From positions 1-12,354 of the forward strand of contig JAIPFG010000062.1 in the NCBI GenBank assembly GCA_021736745.1: DNA of 12,354 nucleotides, written 5' to 3'. Origin of the DNA: Pseudomonadales bacterium. Its GTDB lineage: Bacteria; Pseudomonadota; Gammaproteobacteria; Pseudomonadales; IMCC2047. This document shows, in pieces, positions 1 through 7,382 of this stretch (its first letter is position 1; each line of letters begins with the position of its first letter). Position numbers and translations under genes: made by a program. The notes beneath the pieces were generated by a model. The model had not been told where the DNA came from and ran no database searches. It saw nothing but the letters and a program-made list of their open reading frames with translations.

Positions 1-683
1 GAAACCCCTAGCTCCAATGCTGCATAGATATTCACCAAAGCCTGCCCATAAGTATCGTGGAAGTGAACCGCCAGCTGTTCCATCGGCAGCTCTTTAGCCA
101 CTGCATTGATCATCTGTTGAGTTTTTCCCGGTGTGCCGACACCAATGGTATCGCCAAGAGAAATCTCATAGCATCCCATCGCCGCTAACTGTTTCGCGAC
201 AGAAACAACCGCGGCGGGGGCAACCTCCCCCTGATAAGGGCAACCCAATACACAGGAGACATAGCCTCGAACCCTTATTCCCTCTGTTTTCGCTGCCAGC
301 ATGATCGGTGCAAAACGTTGTAAGCTTTCCGCCACGCTACAATTAATATTTTTCTGTGAAAAGGACTCCGAGGCCGCAGCGAAGATCGCCACTTCATCGA
401 CGCCAGAGGCCAGTGCATTCTCGAAACCTTTCAGGTTAGGCGTTAGCGCCCCATAGGTAACGCCGGGATAACGTTTAATCTGTTGCATCACTGCGGCAGA
501 ATCGGCCATCTGCGGCACCCATTTTGGCGACACAAAACTGGCCGCTTCAATGGTTTTTAATCCGGCCTGCGCCAAACGATCGATCAGCTCCACTTTGACA
601 GCGGTACTGATATTACCCGGCTCATTTTGCAAGCCATCCCTTGGCCCAACCTCTACCATTCTCACCTGTTGGGGTAATGCCAT
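1..683 (-). CDS. liuE: Hydroxymethylglutaryl-CoA lyase (LiuE/MvaB), C-terminus cut by window edge
   Basis: The enzyme cleaves HMG-CoA to acetoacetate and acetyl-CoA, the last step of leucine catabolism, in the cytoplasm. My translation gives 227 residues of a protein that is usually about 300. It shows the family's GPRDGLQNE motif (residues 13-21, with the catalytic Arg-Asp pair), SFVSPKWVPQM (about 49-59), SCVLGCPYQG (about 143-152) and the metal-binding HFHD (207-210) on the TIM-barrel scaffold. The missing C-terminal quarter would carry the family's glycine-rich cysteine loop. Two in-frame ATGs are possible. The one ending at 689 overlaps the liuD stop as ATGA, but the GAGGA ribosome-binding site touches it. 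The ATG at 683 has this site 6 bases upstream and gives MALPQQVRMVEVG, the usual family N-terminus, so I chose it. It lies 2 bp after liuD, which suggests translational coupling. It is the last visible gene of the liu operon. Confidence 0.95.
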   Translation of the reverse strand, partial: MALPQQVRMVEVGPRDGLQNEPGNISTAVKVELIDRLAQAGLKTIEAASFVSPKWVPQMADSAAVMQQIKRYPGVTYGALTPNLKGFENALASGVDEVAIFAAASESFSQKNINCSVAESLQRFAPIMLAAKTEGIRVRGYVSCVLGCPYQGEVAPAAVVSVAKQLAAMGCYEISLGDTIGVGTPGKTQQMINAVAKELPMEQLAVHFHDTYGQALVNIYAALELGV

Positions 684-685
684 CG

Positions 686-2704
686 TCATTCCTCATCCGC
701 TGTGAAAGCGACCAACTGCGCGCCCTCATCGACCAAATCGCCTTCTTTAAAATAAACGTCGGTTATCGTGCCTGAGGCTGGCGCCCGAATAGTATATTCC
801 ATTTTCATTGCCTCCATTACCACCAGCCCCTGGTCTGCGGTCACCTGCGTTCCCGGCTCGACCAAAACAGCCACAATCGTACCATTCATCGGTGCACCCA
901 GATTACTGGCGTCCTCTTCGAAAAGATGCTCTTCCAAACCGGGTTTATGCCAGAGGTATTCGCTCGTACCACTTTCAGAAAACAGTGTTATCCGTGCCTG
1001 GTGTTCAGCAACCCATACCGTCGACTGGTGACCATTTAACACTGCCGTGAGCTTATCATCCAATAATCGTCCGCTGGCCAGAATTTTCTCAGCACCCAGT
1101 TTAAGCAGGTAACCATCGGCAGTCCCTTGAGCAACCACCTCAATGCCGGGTTGATCCGAATCAGGAAGGCTTAATTCCACCCGCAACTGATTGGATTCAT
1201 TGAGTCTCCAACCGCTGAGTGTGTGCCAGGGCGAATAGGGATCACTACTGGCGGCGGCATCCTCTTCTCTTTGCTGACGCTGTGACAGCAGTACATAAAG
1301 GGCCGCCTTAGCCAGATTGAAATGCGCCTTGTCATCAGCAATCTTATTTACCGGAAAAAGCACACTTCTATGCTTTTCAATAAATCCTGTATCCAGCTTG
1401 GCTTGTTGGAAATCGGGATGATCTACCAATCGACGCAGGAAACCGGTATTGGTTTTCATCCCGGCCACACGGTATTCGAGTAAAGCCTGCGACATACGCT
1501 GTAGCGCACGTTCACGGTTCACATCCCAGACAATTAATTTGGCAATCATCGGGTCATAATAGGGGCTAACCGTATCTCCTTCTCTAACGCCAGTATCGAT
1601 GCGTATATGTTGATTTTCTGAAGGTGTGCGCAGATAAACCAGCTGTCCGGTAGCCGGCAGAAACTCGTTATCGGGGTCTTCTGCGTAAATACGTGCTTCC
1701 AGCGCGTGGCCTTGTAAATTGAGTTGCTCTTGATGCAGAGGCAAATTGTTGCCCGCCGCCACCAGCAATTGCCATTCCACCAGATCCTGACCGGTAATTA
1801 ACTCCGTCACGGGGTGTTCCACCTGCAAGCGCGTATTCATTTCCATAAAATAAAACGCGCCGTCCCTATCCAATAAAAATTCAACTGTCCCGGCGCCGAC
1901 ATAATGGATCGCCTGAGCCGCCTTGACTGCCGCGTCTCCCATCTGTTGTCGAAGCAATTCAGTCATACCCGGTGCAGGAGCCTCCTCTAACACCTTTTGG
2001 TGACGACGTTGCACCGAGCAATCACGCTCAAACAGATAAATGGCATTGCCCTGCTGGTCGGCAAACACCTGGATTTCGACATGGCGCGGTTCAGTGAGAT
2101 ACTTCTCCACTAACATACGGTCATCGGAAAAACCCTTCATCGCTTCGCGTTTTGCGGCACCTAATGCCTCATCAAATTCGCTTTCAGACCCCACCACCCG
2201 CATCCCTTTACCGCCGCCACCGGCAGTGGCCTTAAGCAAAACCGGGTAACCCATTTCGTTAGCGGATCGTTTCAGTATCTCCGGGGATTGGTCATCACCA
2301 TGGTAGCCAGGCACCAATGGCACCCCGGCTTTTTCCATGATGGTCTTGGCCGCGCTTTTTGATCCCATCGCTTCAATTGCCGAAGCCGGTGGCCCGATAA
2401 AACAGATGCCTTGCGCTTCACAGGCTTTAACAAAAACCGCATTTTCCGATAAAAAACCATAACCGGGATGGATTGCGGTTGCACCGGATTGCATCGCCGC
2501 CTCCAAAATTTTGTCGCCCCGCAAATAGCTTTCCGCACTGGCGGCTGGACCAATACAATAGGCTTCATCCGCCATCGCCACATGCATCGCATTGACATCC
2601 GCCTCGGAATAGACTGCGACACAGCGTATCCCCATTTTATGGGCCGTTTGGATCACGCGGCAGGCAATTTCACCGCGGTTTGCAATCAGAATTTTAGTAA
2701 ACAT
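686..2704 (-). CDS. liuD: 3-Methylcrotonyl-CoA carboxylase, biotin-containing alpha subunit (LiuD)
   Basis: This 672-residue subunit carboxylates its own biotin with ATP and bicarbonate. The beta subunit (LiuB) then transfers the carboxyl group to 3-methylcrotonyl-CoA. The biotin carboxylase part starts at once with ILIANRGEIACRV, has the ATP-grasp glycine loop GGGGKG (162-167), RDCSVQRRHQK (227-237) and the active-site stretch MEMNTRLQVEHPVTE (287-301). A linker domain follows (about 450-595), then a C-terminal biotinyl domain with EAMKM, Lys634 being the biotinylation site. Length and order fit MccA/LiuD. Acetyl- and propionyl-CoA carboxylase subunits share the architecture, and the assignment to methylcrotonyl-CoA rests mainly on the flanking liu genes. 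An AGGG ribosome-binding site precedes the ATG. It begins 32 bp after liuC ends. Confidence 0.96.
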   Translation of the reverse strand: MFTKILIANRGEIACRVIQTAHKMGIRCVAVYSEADVNAMHVAMADEAYCIGPAASAESYLRGDKILEAAMQSGATAIHPGYGFLSENAVFVKACEAQGICFIGPPASAIEAMGSKSAAKTIMEKAGVPLVPGYHGDDQSPEILKRSANEMGYPVLLKATAGGGGKGMRVVGSESEFDEALGAAKREAMKGFSDDRMLVEKYLTEPRHVEIQVFADQQGNAIYLFERDCSVQRRHQKVLEEAPAPGMTELLRQQMGDAAVKAAQAIHYVGAGTVEFLLDRDGAFYFMEMNTRLQVEHPVTELITGQDLVEWQLLVAAGNNLPLHQEQLNLQGHALEARIYAEDPDNEFLPATGQLVYLRTPSENQHIRIDTGVREGDTVSPYYDPMIAKLIVWDVNRERALQRMSQALLEYRVAGMKTNTGFLRRLVDHPDFQQAKLDTGFIEKHRSVLFPVNKIADDKAHFNLAKAALYVLLSQRQQREEDAAASSDPYSPWHTLSGWRLNESNQLRVELSLPDSDQPGIEVVAQGTADGYLLKLGAEKILASGRLLDDKLTAVLNGHQSTVWVAEHQARITLFSESGTSEYLWHKPGLEEHLFEEDASNLGAPMNGTIVAVLVEPGTQVTADQGLVVMEAMKMEYTIRAPASGTITDVYFKEGDLVDEGAQLVAFTADEE

Positions 2705-2736
2705 AAGCGCCCTATTTATTCTTAAACCGATTTATT

Positions 2737-3537
2737 CTAAGTTAACGTCTTCGTCACCCAAGCCGGTGTGCGTTTTTCCAAAAAGGCCGACAGTCCTTCC
2801 TGACCCTCCTCCGACACCCGTATCCCGGCAATTAACTCGCTGGTTCGCGCAATTAATCGATCGCTAATGGGCTGATCTGCTACTTCAAAAACCAGCTTTT
2901 TTGCCGCACCAATTGCCGCCGGACTATTGGCCAATAACTGGTTGATCAGCTCATTGACGGCACAATCAAGTTCCGACGCTTCAACCACTTTGGCGACCAG
3001 GCCAAGTTGTGCGGCGGCAATGGCATCAAAACGTTCCGCGGTAGTAAAGTAACGCCTCGCAGCTCGCTGCCCGATAGCGGCAATCACATAAGGACTGATA
3101 GTGGCGGGAAGAATCCCTATTTTGACTTCACTCAAACAAAAACTGGCACGCGCTGAAGCCACCGCCATATCACAACAACTGATCAGCCCGACAGCACCAC
3201 CATAGGCGGCACCCTGCACCCGTGCAATGGTCGGTTTCGGTAAAAAGTTCAAGACTCTGAGCAGGTTAGCCAGGGCACTGGCATCGGCAAGATTTTCTTC
3301 ATAACTATAGCGAGCCATGCGTTTCATCCAGTTGAGATCAGCACCCGCGGAAAAACTTTTACCTTCGGAAGCCAGGACAACGATGCGCACTTGTTCATCA
3401 CTGGCAACTTGCTCAAACGCCTGAGTTAAGTCTGCAATCAACTGATCGTCAAACGCATTATGCCGTTCTGGCCGGTTAAGGCTGACGGTAGCGACACCCC
3501 GCTCATCTGTGTTCACTAACAAAGCACTTTGTGTCAT
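2737..3537 (-). CDS. liuC: 3-Methylglutaconyl-CoA hydratase (crotonase family, LiuC)
   Basis: This enzyme hydrates 3-methylglutaconyl-CoA to HMG-CoA, between the carboxylase and the lyase of the same operon. It has 266 residues of crotonase fold. The oxyanion-hole segments are SFSAGADLNWM (61-71) and GAAYGGAVGL (109-118). The acid/base glutamate Glu137 lies in SEVKIGILPATISPY. The first glutamate of classical enoyl-CoA hydratases is replaced by glycine, as I recall for this subfamily. The reading frame extends upstream to an ATG at 3615, but that start would overlap liuB and add 26 residues unlike the family. The ATG at 3537 has GAGGA 8 bases upstream and starts MTQSALLV, so it is preferred. 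It begins 43 bp after the liuB stop. Confidence 0.95.
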   Translation of the reverse strand: MTQSALLVNTDERGVATVSLNRPERHNAFDDQLIADLTQAFEQVASDEQVRIVVLASEGKSFSAGADLNWMKRMARYSYEENLADASALANLLRVLNFLPKPTIARVQGAAYGGAVGLISCCDMAVASARASFCLSEVKIGILPATISPYVIAAIGQRAARRYFTTAERFDAIAAAQLGLVAKVVEASELDCAVNELINQLLANSPAAIGAAKKLVFEVADQPISDRLIARTSELIAGIRVSEEGQEGLSAFLEKRTPAWVTKTLT

Positions 3538-3580
3538 TTCTATTTTCCTCACGAAACAGTAGCCTTTGAATGAAACGGGA

Positions 3581-5188
3581 CTACATACGGAACACGCCAA
3601 ATTTGGTTTCTTCAATCGGCGCGTTCAGTGCTGCCGACAACGCCAAGCCCAACGTGTTCCGGGTTTGCGCGGGGTCAATCACACCGTCATCCCATAGTCG
3701 GGCGCTAGCGTAATAGGGGTGTCCCTGTTCTTCATACATCGCCATCACGGGCTTCTTGAATGCCGCTTCTTCTTCCGCAGCCCAGGTTTCACCACGTTTT
3801 TCCATGGCATCACGTTTAATTTGCGCCAGCACGCCGGCCGCCTGCTCACCACCCATCACAGAGATACGACCATTGGGCCACATCCACAGCATATTGGGGT
3901 CATAACCGCGGCCACACATGCCATAATTCCCAGCGCCGAAACTACTGCCGATAATTACAGTAAATTTTGGCACCTTAGCGCAGGCAACAGCCGTCACCAT
4001 CTTTGCGCCATTTCTGGCAATTCCCCCCGCTTCATATTTTTGGCCCACCATAAACCCCGTAACATTCTGCAAAAAAATCAACGGAATTTTACGTTGCGCG
4101 CAGAGCTCAACAAAGTGCGCACCTTTGAGGGCGGATTCGGAGAACAGGATGCCATTATTGGCAACAATGCCAACGGGATAGCCATGTATCCGGGCAAAAC
4201 CTGTCACCAACGTTGTGCCATAGAGCTGCTTAAACTCGTCAAAGTCCGAGCCGTCGACAATACGGGCGATTACCTCTCTTACATCGTAGGGTTTGCGAAT
4301 ATCACTCGGCACTACGCCATAAATTTCTTCTGGGTCGTACAAAGGAGCGATACTGGGGTGCACATCCAGGCAGGCCGGTTTATGTCGATTCAAATGGGCC
4401 ACCGCTTTACGCACCAGCTGTAATGCATGTTCATCATTTTGCGCATAATGATCTGCCACGCCCGAAGTGCGGCAGTGCACATCCGCACCGCCCAGGTCTT
4501 CGGCAGTCACAACTTCCCCGGTAGCCGCCTTAACCAAGGGCGGACCGCCTAAGAAAATAGTGCCCTGCTCTTTGACAATAATGCTTTCATCCGACATGGC
4601 CGGCACGTAGGCACCCCCGGCCGTACAGGAACCCATGACTGCCGCAATCTGCGGAATGCCTTTGGCTGACATATTGGCCTGATTGAAAAAAATATGACCA
4701 AAATGGTCACGATCCGGAAACACTTCGTCCTGTGTTGGCAGGTTCGCACCACCGGAATCAACGAGATAAATACAGGGTAAATGACTGCGCTCGGCTATAG
4801 TCTGAGCCCGCAAATGCTTTTTTACCGTTAGAGGGTAGTAACTGCCGCCTTTCGTGGTGGCGTCATTGGCTACGATCATGCATTCCTGGCCCGACACTCG
4901 CCCAATGCCAGCGATAATACCGGCCGACGGAACGGGATCATCGTACACCTGATAAGCCGCCAATTGACCAATCTCTAAAAAAGGAGAGCCTTCATCCAGT
5001 AGCGTTTGAATTCGATCGCGGGGTAACAATTTACCTCGTGCAACATGCCGTTGTTGTGACGCGGCACCACCACCCTGTTTGATCTCAGCCACCAATGCTT
5101 GCAAGTCCGCCACCAACGATTTCATCGCGCTAGCGTTTTCCTGAAATTCCTGTGAATGGGTGTTTATCTTGCTTTTTATAACAGGCAT
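3581..5188 (-). CDS. liuB: 3-Methylcrotonyl-CoA carboxylase, carboxyltransferase beta subunit (LiuB)
   Basis: This 535-residue subunit transfers the carboxyl group from biotin on LiuD to 3-methylcrotonyl-CoA, making 3-methylglutaconyl-CoA. It has two crotonase-like carboxyltransferase lobes. The N-terminal lobe carries DSGGANLPTQDEVFPDRDHFG-type sequence (144-164) and GSCTAGGAYVPAM (187-199). The C-terminal lobe carries QNVTGFMVGQKYEAGGI (374-390), then a glycine-rich GSSFGAGNYGMCGRG (414-428) and WPNGRISVMGGEQAAGVL (437-454). Acetyl-CoA carboxylase subunits lack this sequence pattern, while propionyl-CoA and geranyl-CoA carboxylases are its closest relatives. Context with isovaleryl-CoA dehydrogenase and HMG-CoA lyase favours leucine degradation over the acyclic terpene (atu) route. 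The N-terminus MPVIKSKIN followed by a helix and QGGG fits known family starts. It begins 39 bp after the liuA stop. Confidence 0.96.
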   Translation of the reverse strand: MPVIKSKINTHSQEFQENASAMKSLVADLQALVAEIKQGGGAASQQRHVARGKLLPRDRIQTLLDEGSPFLEIGQLAAYQVYDDPVPSAGIIAGIGRVSGQECMIVANDATTKGGSYYPLTVKKHLRAQTIAERSHLPCIYLVDSGGANLPTQDEVFPDRDHFGHIFFNQANMSAKGIPQIAAVMGSCTAGGAYVPAMSDESIIVKEQGTIFLGGPPLVKAATGEVVTAEDLGGADVHCRTSGVADHYAQNDEHALQLVRKAVAHLNRHKPACLDVHPSIAPLYDPEEIYGVVPSDIRKPYDVREVIARIVDGSDFDEFKQLYGTTLVTGFARIHGYPVGIVANNGILFSESALKGAHFVELCAQRKIPLIFLQNVTGFMVGQKYEAGGIARNGAKMVTAVACAKVPKFTVIIGSSFGAGNYGMCGRGYDPNMLWMWPNGRISVMGGEQAAGVLAQIKRDAMEKRGETWAAEEEAAFKKPVMAMYEEQGHPYYASARLWDDGVIDPAQTRNTLGLALSAALNAPIEETKFGVFRM

Positions 5189-5227
5189 AAGAAGGTTTCC
5201 GTTATAAGAGTATCTACTATTGAAAGG

Positions 5228-6394
5228 CTAATTCGTTTCGTTAAATAATTCTCGACCAATCAGCATACGGCGAATTTCCGATGTACCCGCGCCGATTTCA
5301 TAGAGCTTGGCGTCACGCAAAAAACGTCCGGTGGGAAACTCATTGATATAACCATTACCACCCAGCGCCTGAATTGCCTCCAAGGCCTGCTGAGTTGCCG
5401 CCTCGGCGGTATAGAGAATCACGGCAGCGGCATCTTTACGGCTTTCTTCACCACGATCACAGGCTTTTGCCACAGCATACAGATAGGCACGACTGGCATT
5501 CAAACGCGTATACATATCCGCCACTTTACCCTGCATTAATTGAAACTCTCCAATACTTTGACCGAACTGTTTGCGGTCATGGATATAAGGAATCACCACA
5601 TCCATACAAGCCTGCATAATGCCAACTGGTCCGGCGGAAAGTACCGTACGTTCATAATCGAGGCCCGACATCAGCACATTGACGCCTTTGCCTTCAGCGC
5701 CAAGGATATTTTCTTCCGGCACCTCACAATCCTGAAAAACCAACTCGCAGGTATTGGAACCTCGCATACCTAATTTATCGAGCTTTTGTGCTTGACTGAA
5801 ACCGGGGTAACCTCTTTCCACAATAAATGCCGTAATTCCACGCGAACCGGCATGAATATCCGTTTTGGCATAGATGACATAAGTCTGTGCATCAGGGCCA
5901 TTCGTAATCCACATTTTGTTGCCATTGAGAATGTAGCGATCCCCCTTTTTATCCGCACGCAACTTCATCCCTACCACGTCCGAACCTGCACCGGGCTCGC
6001 TCATCGCCAACGCGCCAATATGCTCGCCGGAACAAAGTTTGGGTAAGTATTTTTGCTTTTGCCTCTGGGTACCATTTTTATGTATCTGATTGACGCAGAG
6101 GTTGGAATGGGCACCGTAGGATAACCCGATGGAGGCAGAAGCACGACTGATCTCTTCCATCGCGATCACATGTGCCAGATAGCCCATATTACTCCCGCCA
6201 AACTCCTCATCAACGGTGATACCCAGCAGCCCCAGATCCCCAAATTTTTTCCATATCTGATTCGGGAATTCATTTTTTTCATCGACCAGAGCCGCAATCG
6301 GAGCCAATTCTGCCTGAGAAAACCTCTCCGTCATGTCACGCAACATATTTATTTCTTCACCTAAATCGAAATTCAGGGAGTGATATGTACTCAT
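5228..6394 (-). CDS. liuA: Isovaleryl-CoA dehydrogenase (LiuA/IVD)
   Basis: This FAD-dependent acyl-CoA dehydrogenase oxidises isovaleryl-CoA to 3-methylcrotonyl-CoA and passes electrons to ETF. It has 388 residues, the family length without a mitochondrial leader. Signatures are ALAMSEPGAGSDV (128-140), WITNG (162-166) and a C-terminal QALGGNGYINEFPTGRFLRDAK segment split here as two family motifs. The probable catalytic base is Glu248 in GLDYERTVLS, the position that separates isovaleryl-CoA dehydrogenase from straight-chain acyl-CoA dehydrogenases, whose base sits near the C-terminus. The ATG has AGGAG 8 bases upstream. It is the first enzyme gene of the operon and lies 200 bp downstream of liuR, a gap that could hold an extra promoter. 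Confidence 0.96.
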   Translation of the reverse strand: MSTYHSLNFDLGEEINMLRDMTERFSQAELAPIAALVDEKNEFPNQIWKKFGDLGLLGITVDEEFGGSNMGYLAHVIAMEEISRASASIGLSYGAHSNLCVNQIHKNGTQRQKQKYLPKLCSGEHIGALAMSEPGAGSDVVGMKLRADKKGDRYILNGNKMWITNGPDAQTYVIYAKTDIHAGSRGITAFIVERGYPGFSQAQKLDKLGMRGSNTCELVFQDCEVPEENILGAEGKGVNVLMSGLDYERTVLSAGPVGIMQACMDVVIPYIHDRKQFGQSIGEFQLMQGKVADMYTRLNASRAYLYAVAKACDRGEESRKDAAAVILYTAEAATQQALEAIQALGGNGYINEFPTGRFLRDAKLYEIGAGTSEIRRMLIGRELFNETN

Positions 6395-6594
6395 AGGTTA
6401 ATCTCCTGGGGTTCTCTAATAGCACTTAACTAGAATAAGATTGAAAACATTTATGACCCAACTCCGGTTAATCAATAAAGGCTCCATGGCTCAAGCCAGC
6501 TTAAAATTAAGTAACCACCCTTCAATAAGCAGTTGACAATGGCGAGCGAGCCATTCACTCCTCCAAAGCAGGATAATTCGTTTTTCGACCACCT
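6395..6594 (-). promoter_or_regulatory. liuR-liuA spacer, possible internal promoter
   Basis: This 200-bp gap is the longest inside the operon. On the minus strand a weak sigma70-like pair is visible: TTGGGT at 6461-6456 and TATTCT at 6437-6432 with an 18-bp spacer, ending about 40 bp before the liuA start codon. Two short inverted repeats occur: TGGCT-CA-AGCCA (6487-6498) and AATGGC-n6-GCCATT (6538-6555). Neither is followed by a T-run, so neither looks like an intrinsic terminator. I see no copy of the LiuR palindrome here. The promoter is a guess from sequence only. Confidence 0.3.
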
Positions 6595-6984
6595 CTACTG
6601 ATTTTCTTTATGCTTCTCAACCATCGCCTGACGACAGATTTTTTCCACCTCACTCAGATCTTTGAGCATGACTTCAATATCCTTACGTTGTCGATAAAGT
6701 TGATGGCGGTGTTGCTCAATCTTGTCAATTAACGCTTGTAGCTGCTCAACATTATCTGAGCCGGGGGTGTACATATTGACAATTTGCCCCGCTTCTTCAA
6801 GGCTTAACCCTAATCGACGCCCACGCAAAATAAGCTTGAGCCGAGTACGGTCACGATTGCTGTAAATTCGCGTTTGCCCTCGTCGTAGCGGCGACAGCAA
6901 CCCTTCATCCTCGTAATAACGTATCGTTCGGGTCGTCACGTCAAACTCTTTTGCCAAATCGGAAATGGAATAGTGATCTGTCAT
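6595..6984 (-). CDS. liuR: MerR-family regulator of leucine degradation (LiuR)
   Basis: A 129-residue MerR-type transcription factor. The N-terminal winged helix-turn-helix spans about 5-75 (SISDLAKEFDVTTRTIRYYE, then LLSPLRRGQTRIYSNRD). A long dimerisation helix follows (about 78-120). There is a single cysteine near residue 117 and no metal-binding cysteine cluster, so it is not a metal sensor of the ZntR/CueR kind. It is the first gene of the liu cluster and faces the same way as the enzymes. LiuR proteins of gammaproteobacteria are known to control this pathway, so the name is taken from both sequence and context. It probably regulates itself through the palindrome about 55 bp upstream. 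A purine-rich AGGCGG lies 8 bases before the ATG. Confidence 0.9.
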   Translation of the reverse strand: MTDHYSISDLAKEFDVTTRTIRYYEDEGLLSPLRRGQTRIYSNRDRTRLKLILRGRRLGLSLEEAGQIVNMYTPGSDNVEQLQALIDKIEQHRHQLYRQRKDIEVMLKDLSEVEKICRQAMVEKHKENQ

Positions 6985-7024
6985 CGCTGCAGCCGCCTAA
7001 GCTTGGATTTCTAGAGTAGGATAA

Positions 7025-7054
7025 AATATACATCAAAGCTTACGTTAACGTAAA
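7025..7054 (-). promoter_or_regulatory. Candidate liuR promoter
   Basis: On the minus strand, TTTACG (7054-7049) and TATATT (7030-7025) are separated by 18 bp and would start transcription about 35 bp before the liuR ATG. The -35 box and part of the spacer coincide with the TTACGTTAACGTAA palindrome. A slightly long spacer overlapped by a dyad is typical of MerR-family targets. The boxes were found by eye. Confidence 0.5.
7040..7053. promoter_or_regulatory. Probable LiuR operator palindrome
   Basis: TTACGTTAACGTAA is a perfect 14-bp palindrome lying 56 bp upstream of the liuR start codon and overlapping its likely -35 region. From memory, the LiuR motif described by comparative genomics in gammaproteobacteria is a palindrome of this ACGT-containing kind. 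I could not compare it with the published matrix. It is about 330 bp from the divergent MFS gene, so direct control of that gene is less likely. Confidence 0.65.
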
Positions 7055-7110
7055 GGTAAATTGGCAGAAAAAGGATAGATAGCCAAATCGTTAATAAACA
7101 ATTGAGGTAG

Positions 7111-7128
7111 AAGCGTTGTACAACGTTT
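7111..7128. repeat. Palindrome with perfect 12-bp core, possible operator
   Basis: The core CGTTGTACAACG (7114-7125) is a perfect palindrome. The next base pair mismatches, and AA/TT then pair outside it, giving AAGCGTTGTACAACGTTT. It differs from the LiuR palindrome except for the shared CGTT/AACG half-site. It stands about 255 bp before the AAHS gene and 127 bp upstream of liuR. The protein that binds it, if any, is unknown. Confidence 0.4.
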
Positions 7129-7355
7129 AAAGATAGTGGACTTGGGATTAACCCATTTCTTACTGAAGCACACTAATCTTTTTTCGCAAACAGGCGGACT
7201 TACCTTTCCCCGGCGAAATGCTGGCCGAAGCGCCTGAAAAATGCGATGGTTTAATGGCTTCGGGCAGAATAATAATAATGAGCGCCTTCGATAAGAAAAC
7301 TAAGAGCAATAGCGCTATCCCCTTATTGTGTGCGAACAAGAGTCCAGTGGTCTCC

Positions 7356-7361
7356 TATAAT
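7356..7361 (+). promoter_or_regulatory. -10 box for the AAHS transporter gene
   Basis: A consensus TATAAT lies 21 bp before the ATG. The 17-bp-spaced -35 position reads CGAACA, a poor match, which suggests an activator-dependent promoter. An imperfect dyad, GAGTCCAGTGGTCTC (7340-7354), fills the spacer. The AGAGG ribosome-binding site (7370-7374) lies in the short leader. Confidence 0.4.
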
Positions 7362-7382
7362 AATTAAACAGAGGTTCAAACC

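Larger units (their letters stand above)
6985..7382. other. Divergent intergenic region between liuR and the AAHS transporter gene
   Basis: This 398-bp region holds, from left to right, the liuR promoter and operator (7025-7054), a second palindrome (7111-7128), a short palindrome ATAGCGCTAT (7309-7318) and a TATAAT box (7356-7361) for the rightward gene. A 49-codon open frame (7218-7367) lacks a ribosome-binding site and runs into the -10 box, so I do not call it a gene. Between about 7130 and 7300 I recognise nothing. Confidence 0.6.

Noticed and set aside
3538..3615. Longer liuC start giving 26 extra N-terminal residues and overlapping liuB
   Set aside because: The extra residues do not look like the family. 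The internal ATG at 3537 has a well-spaced GAGGA site, and the longer form would overlap liuB by 35 bp.
3719..4423. Long plus-strand frame of 234 codons opposite liuB
   Set aside because: It lies entirely antisense to a strongly conserved carboxyltransferase gene. Its translation is rich in His and Asn with no recognisable domain, as expected of a shadow frame.
6533..6555. TTGACA followed by an AATGGC/GCCATT hairpin as a promoter or a liuR terminator
   Set aside because: No -10 box is found at a suitable distance on the plus strand, and on the minus strand the hairpin is not followed by a T-run.
7218..7367. 49-codon plus-strand frame between liuR and the AAHS gene
   Set aside because: No ribosome-binding site, no recognisable sequence, and it runs through the predicted -10 box of the next gene. 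Its codons look mildly gene-like, so a comparison with relatives could revive it.
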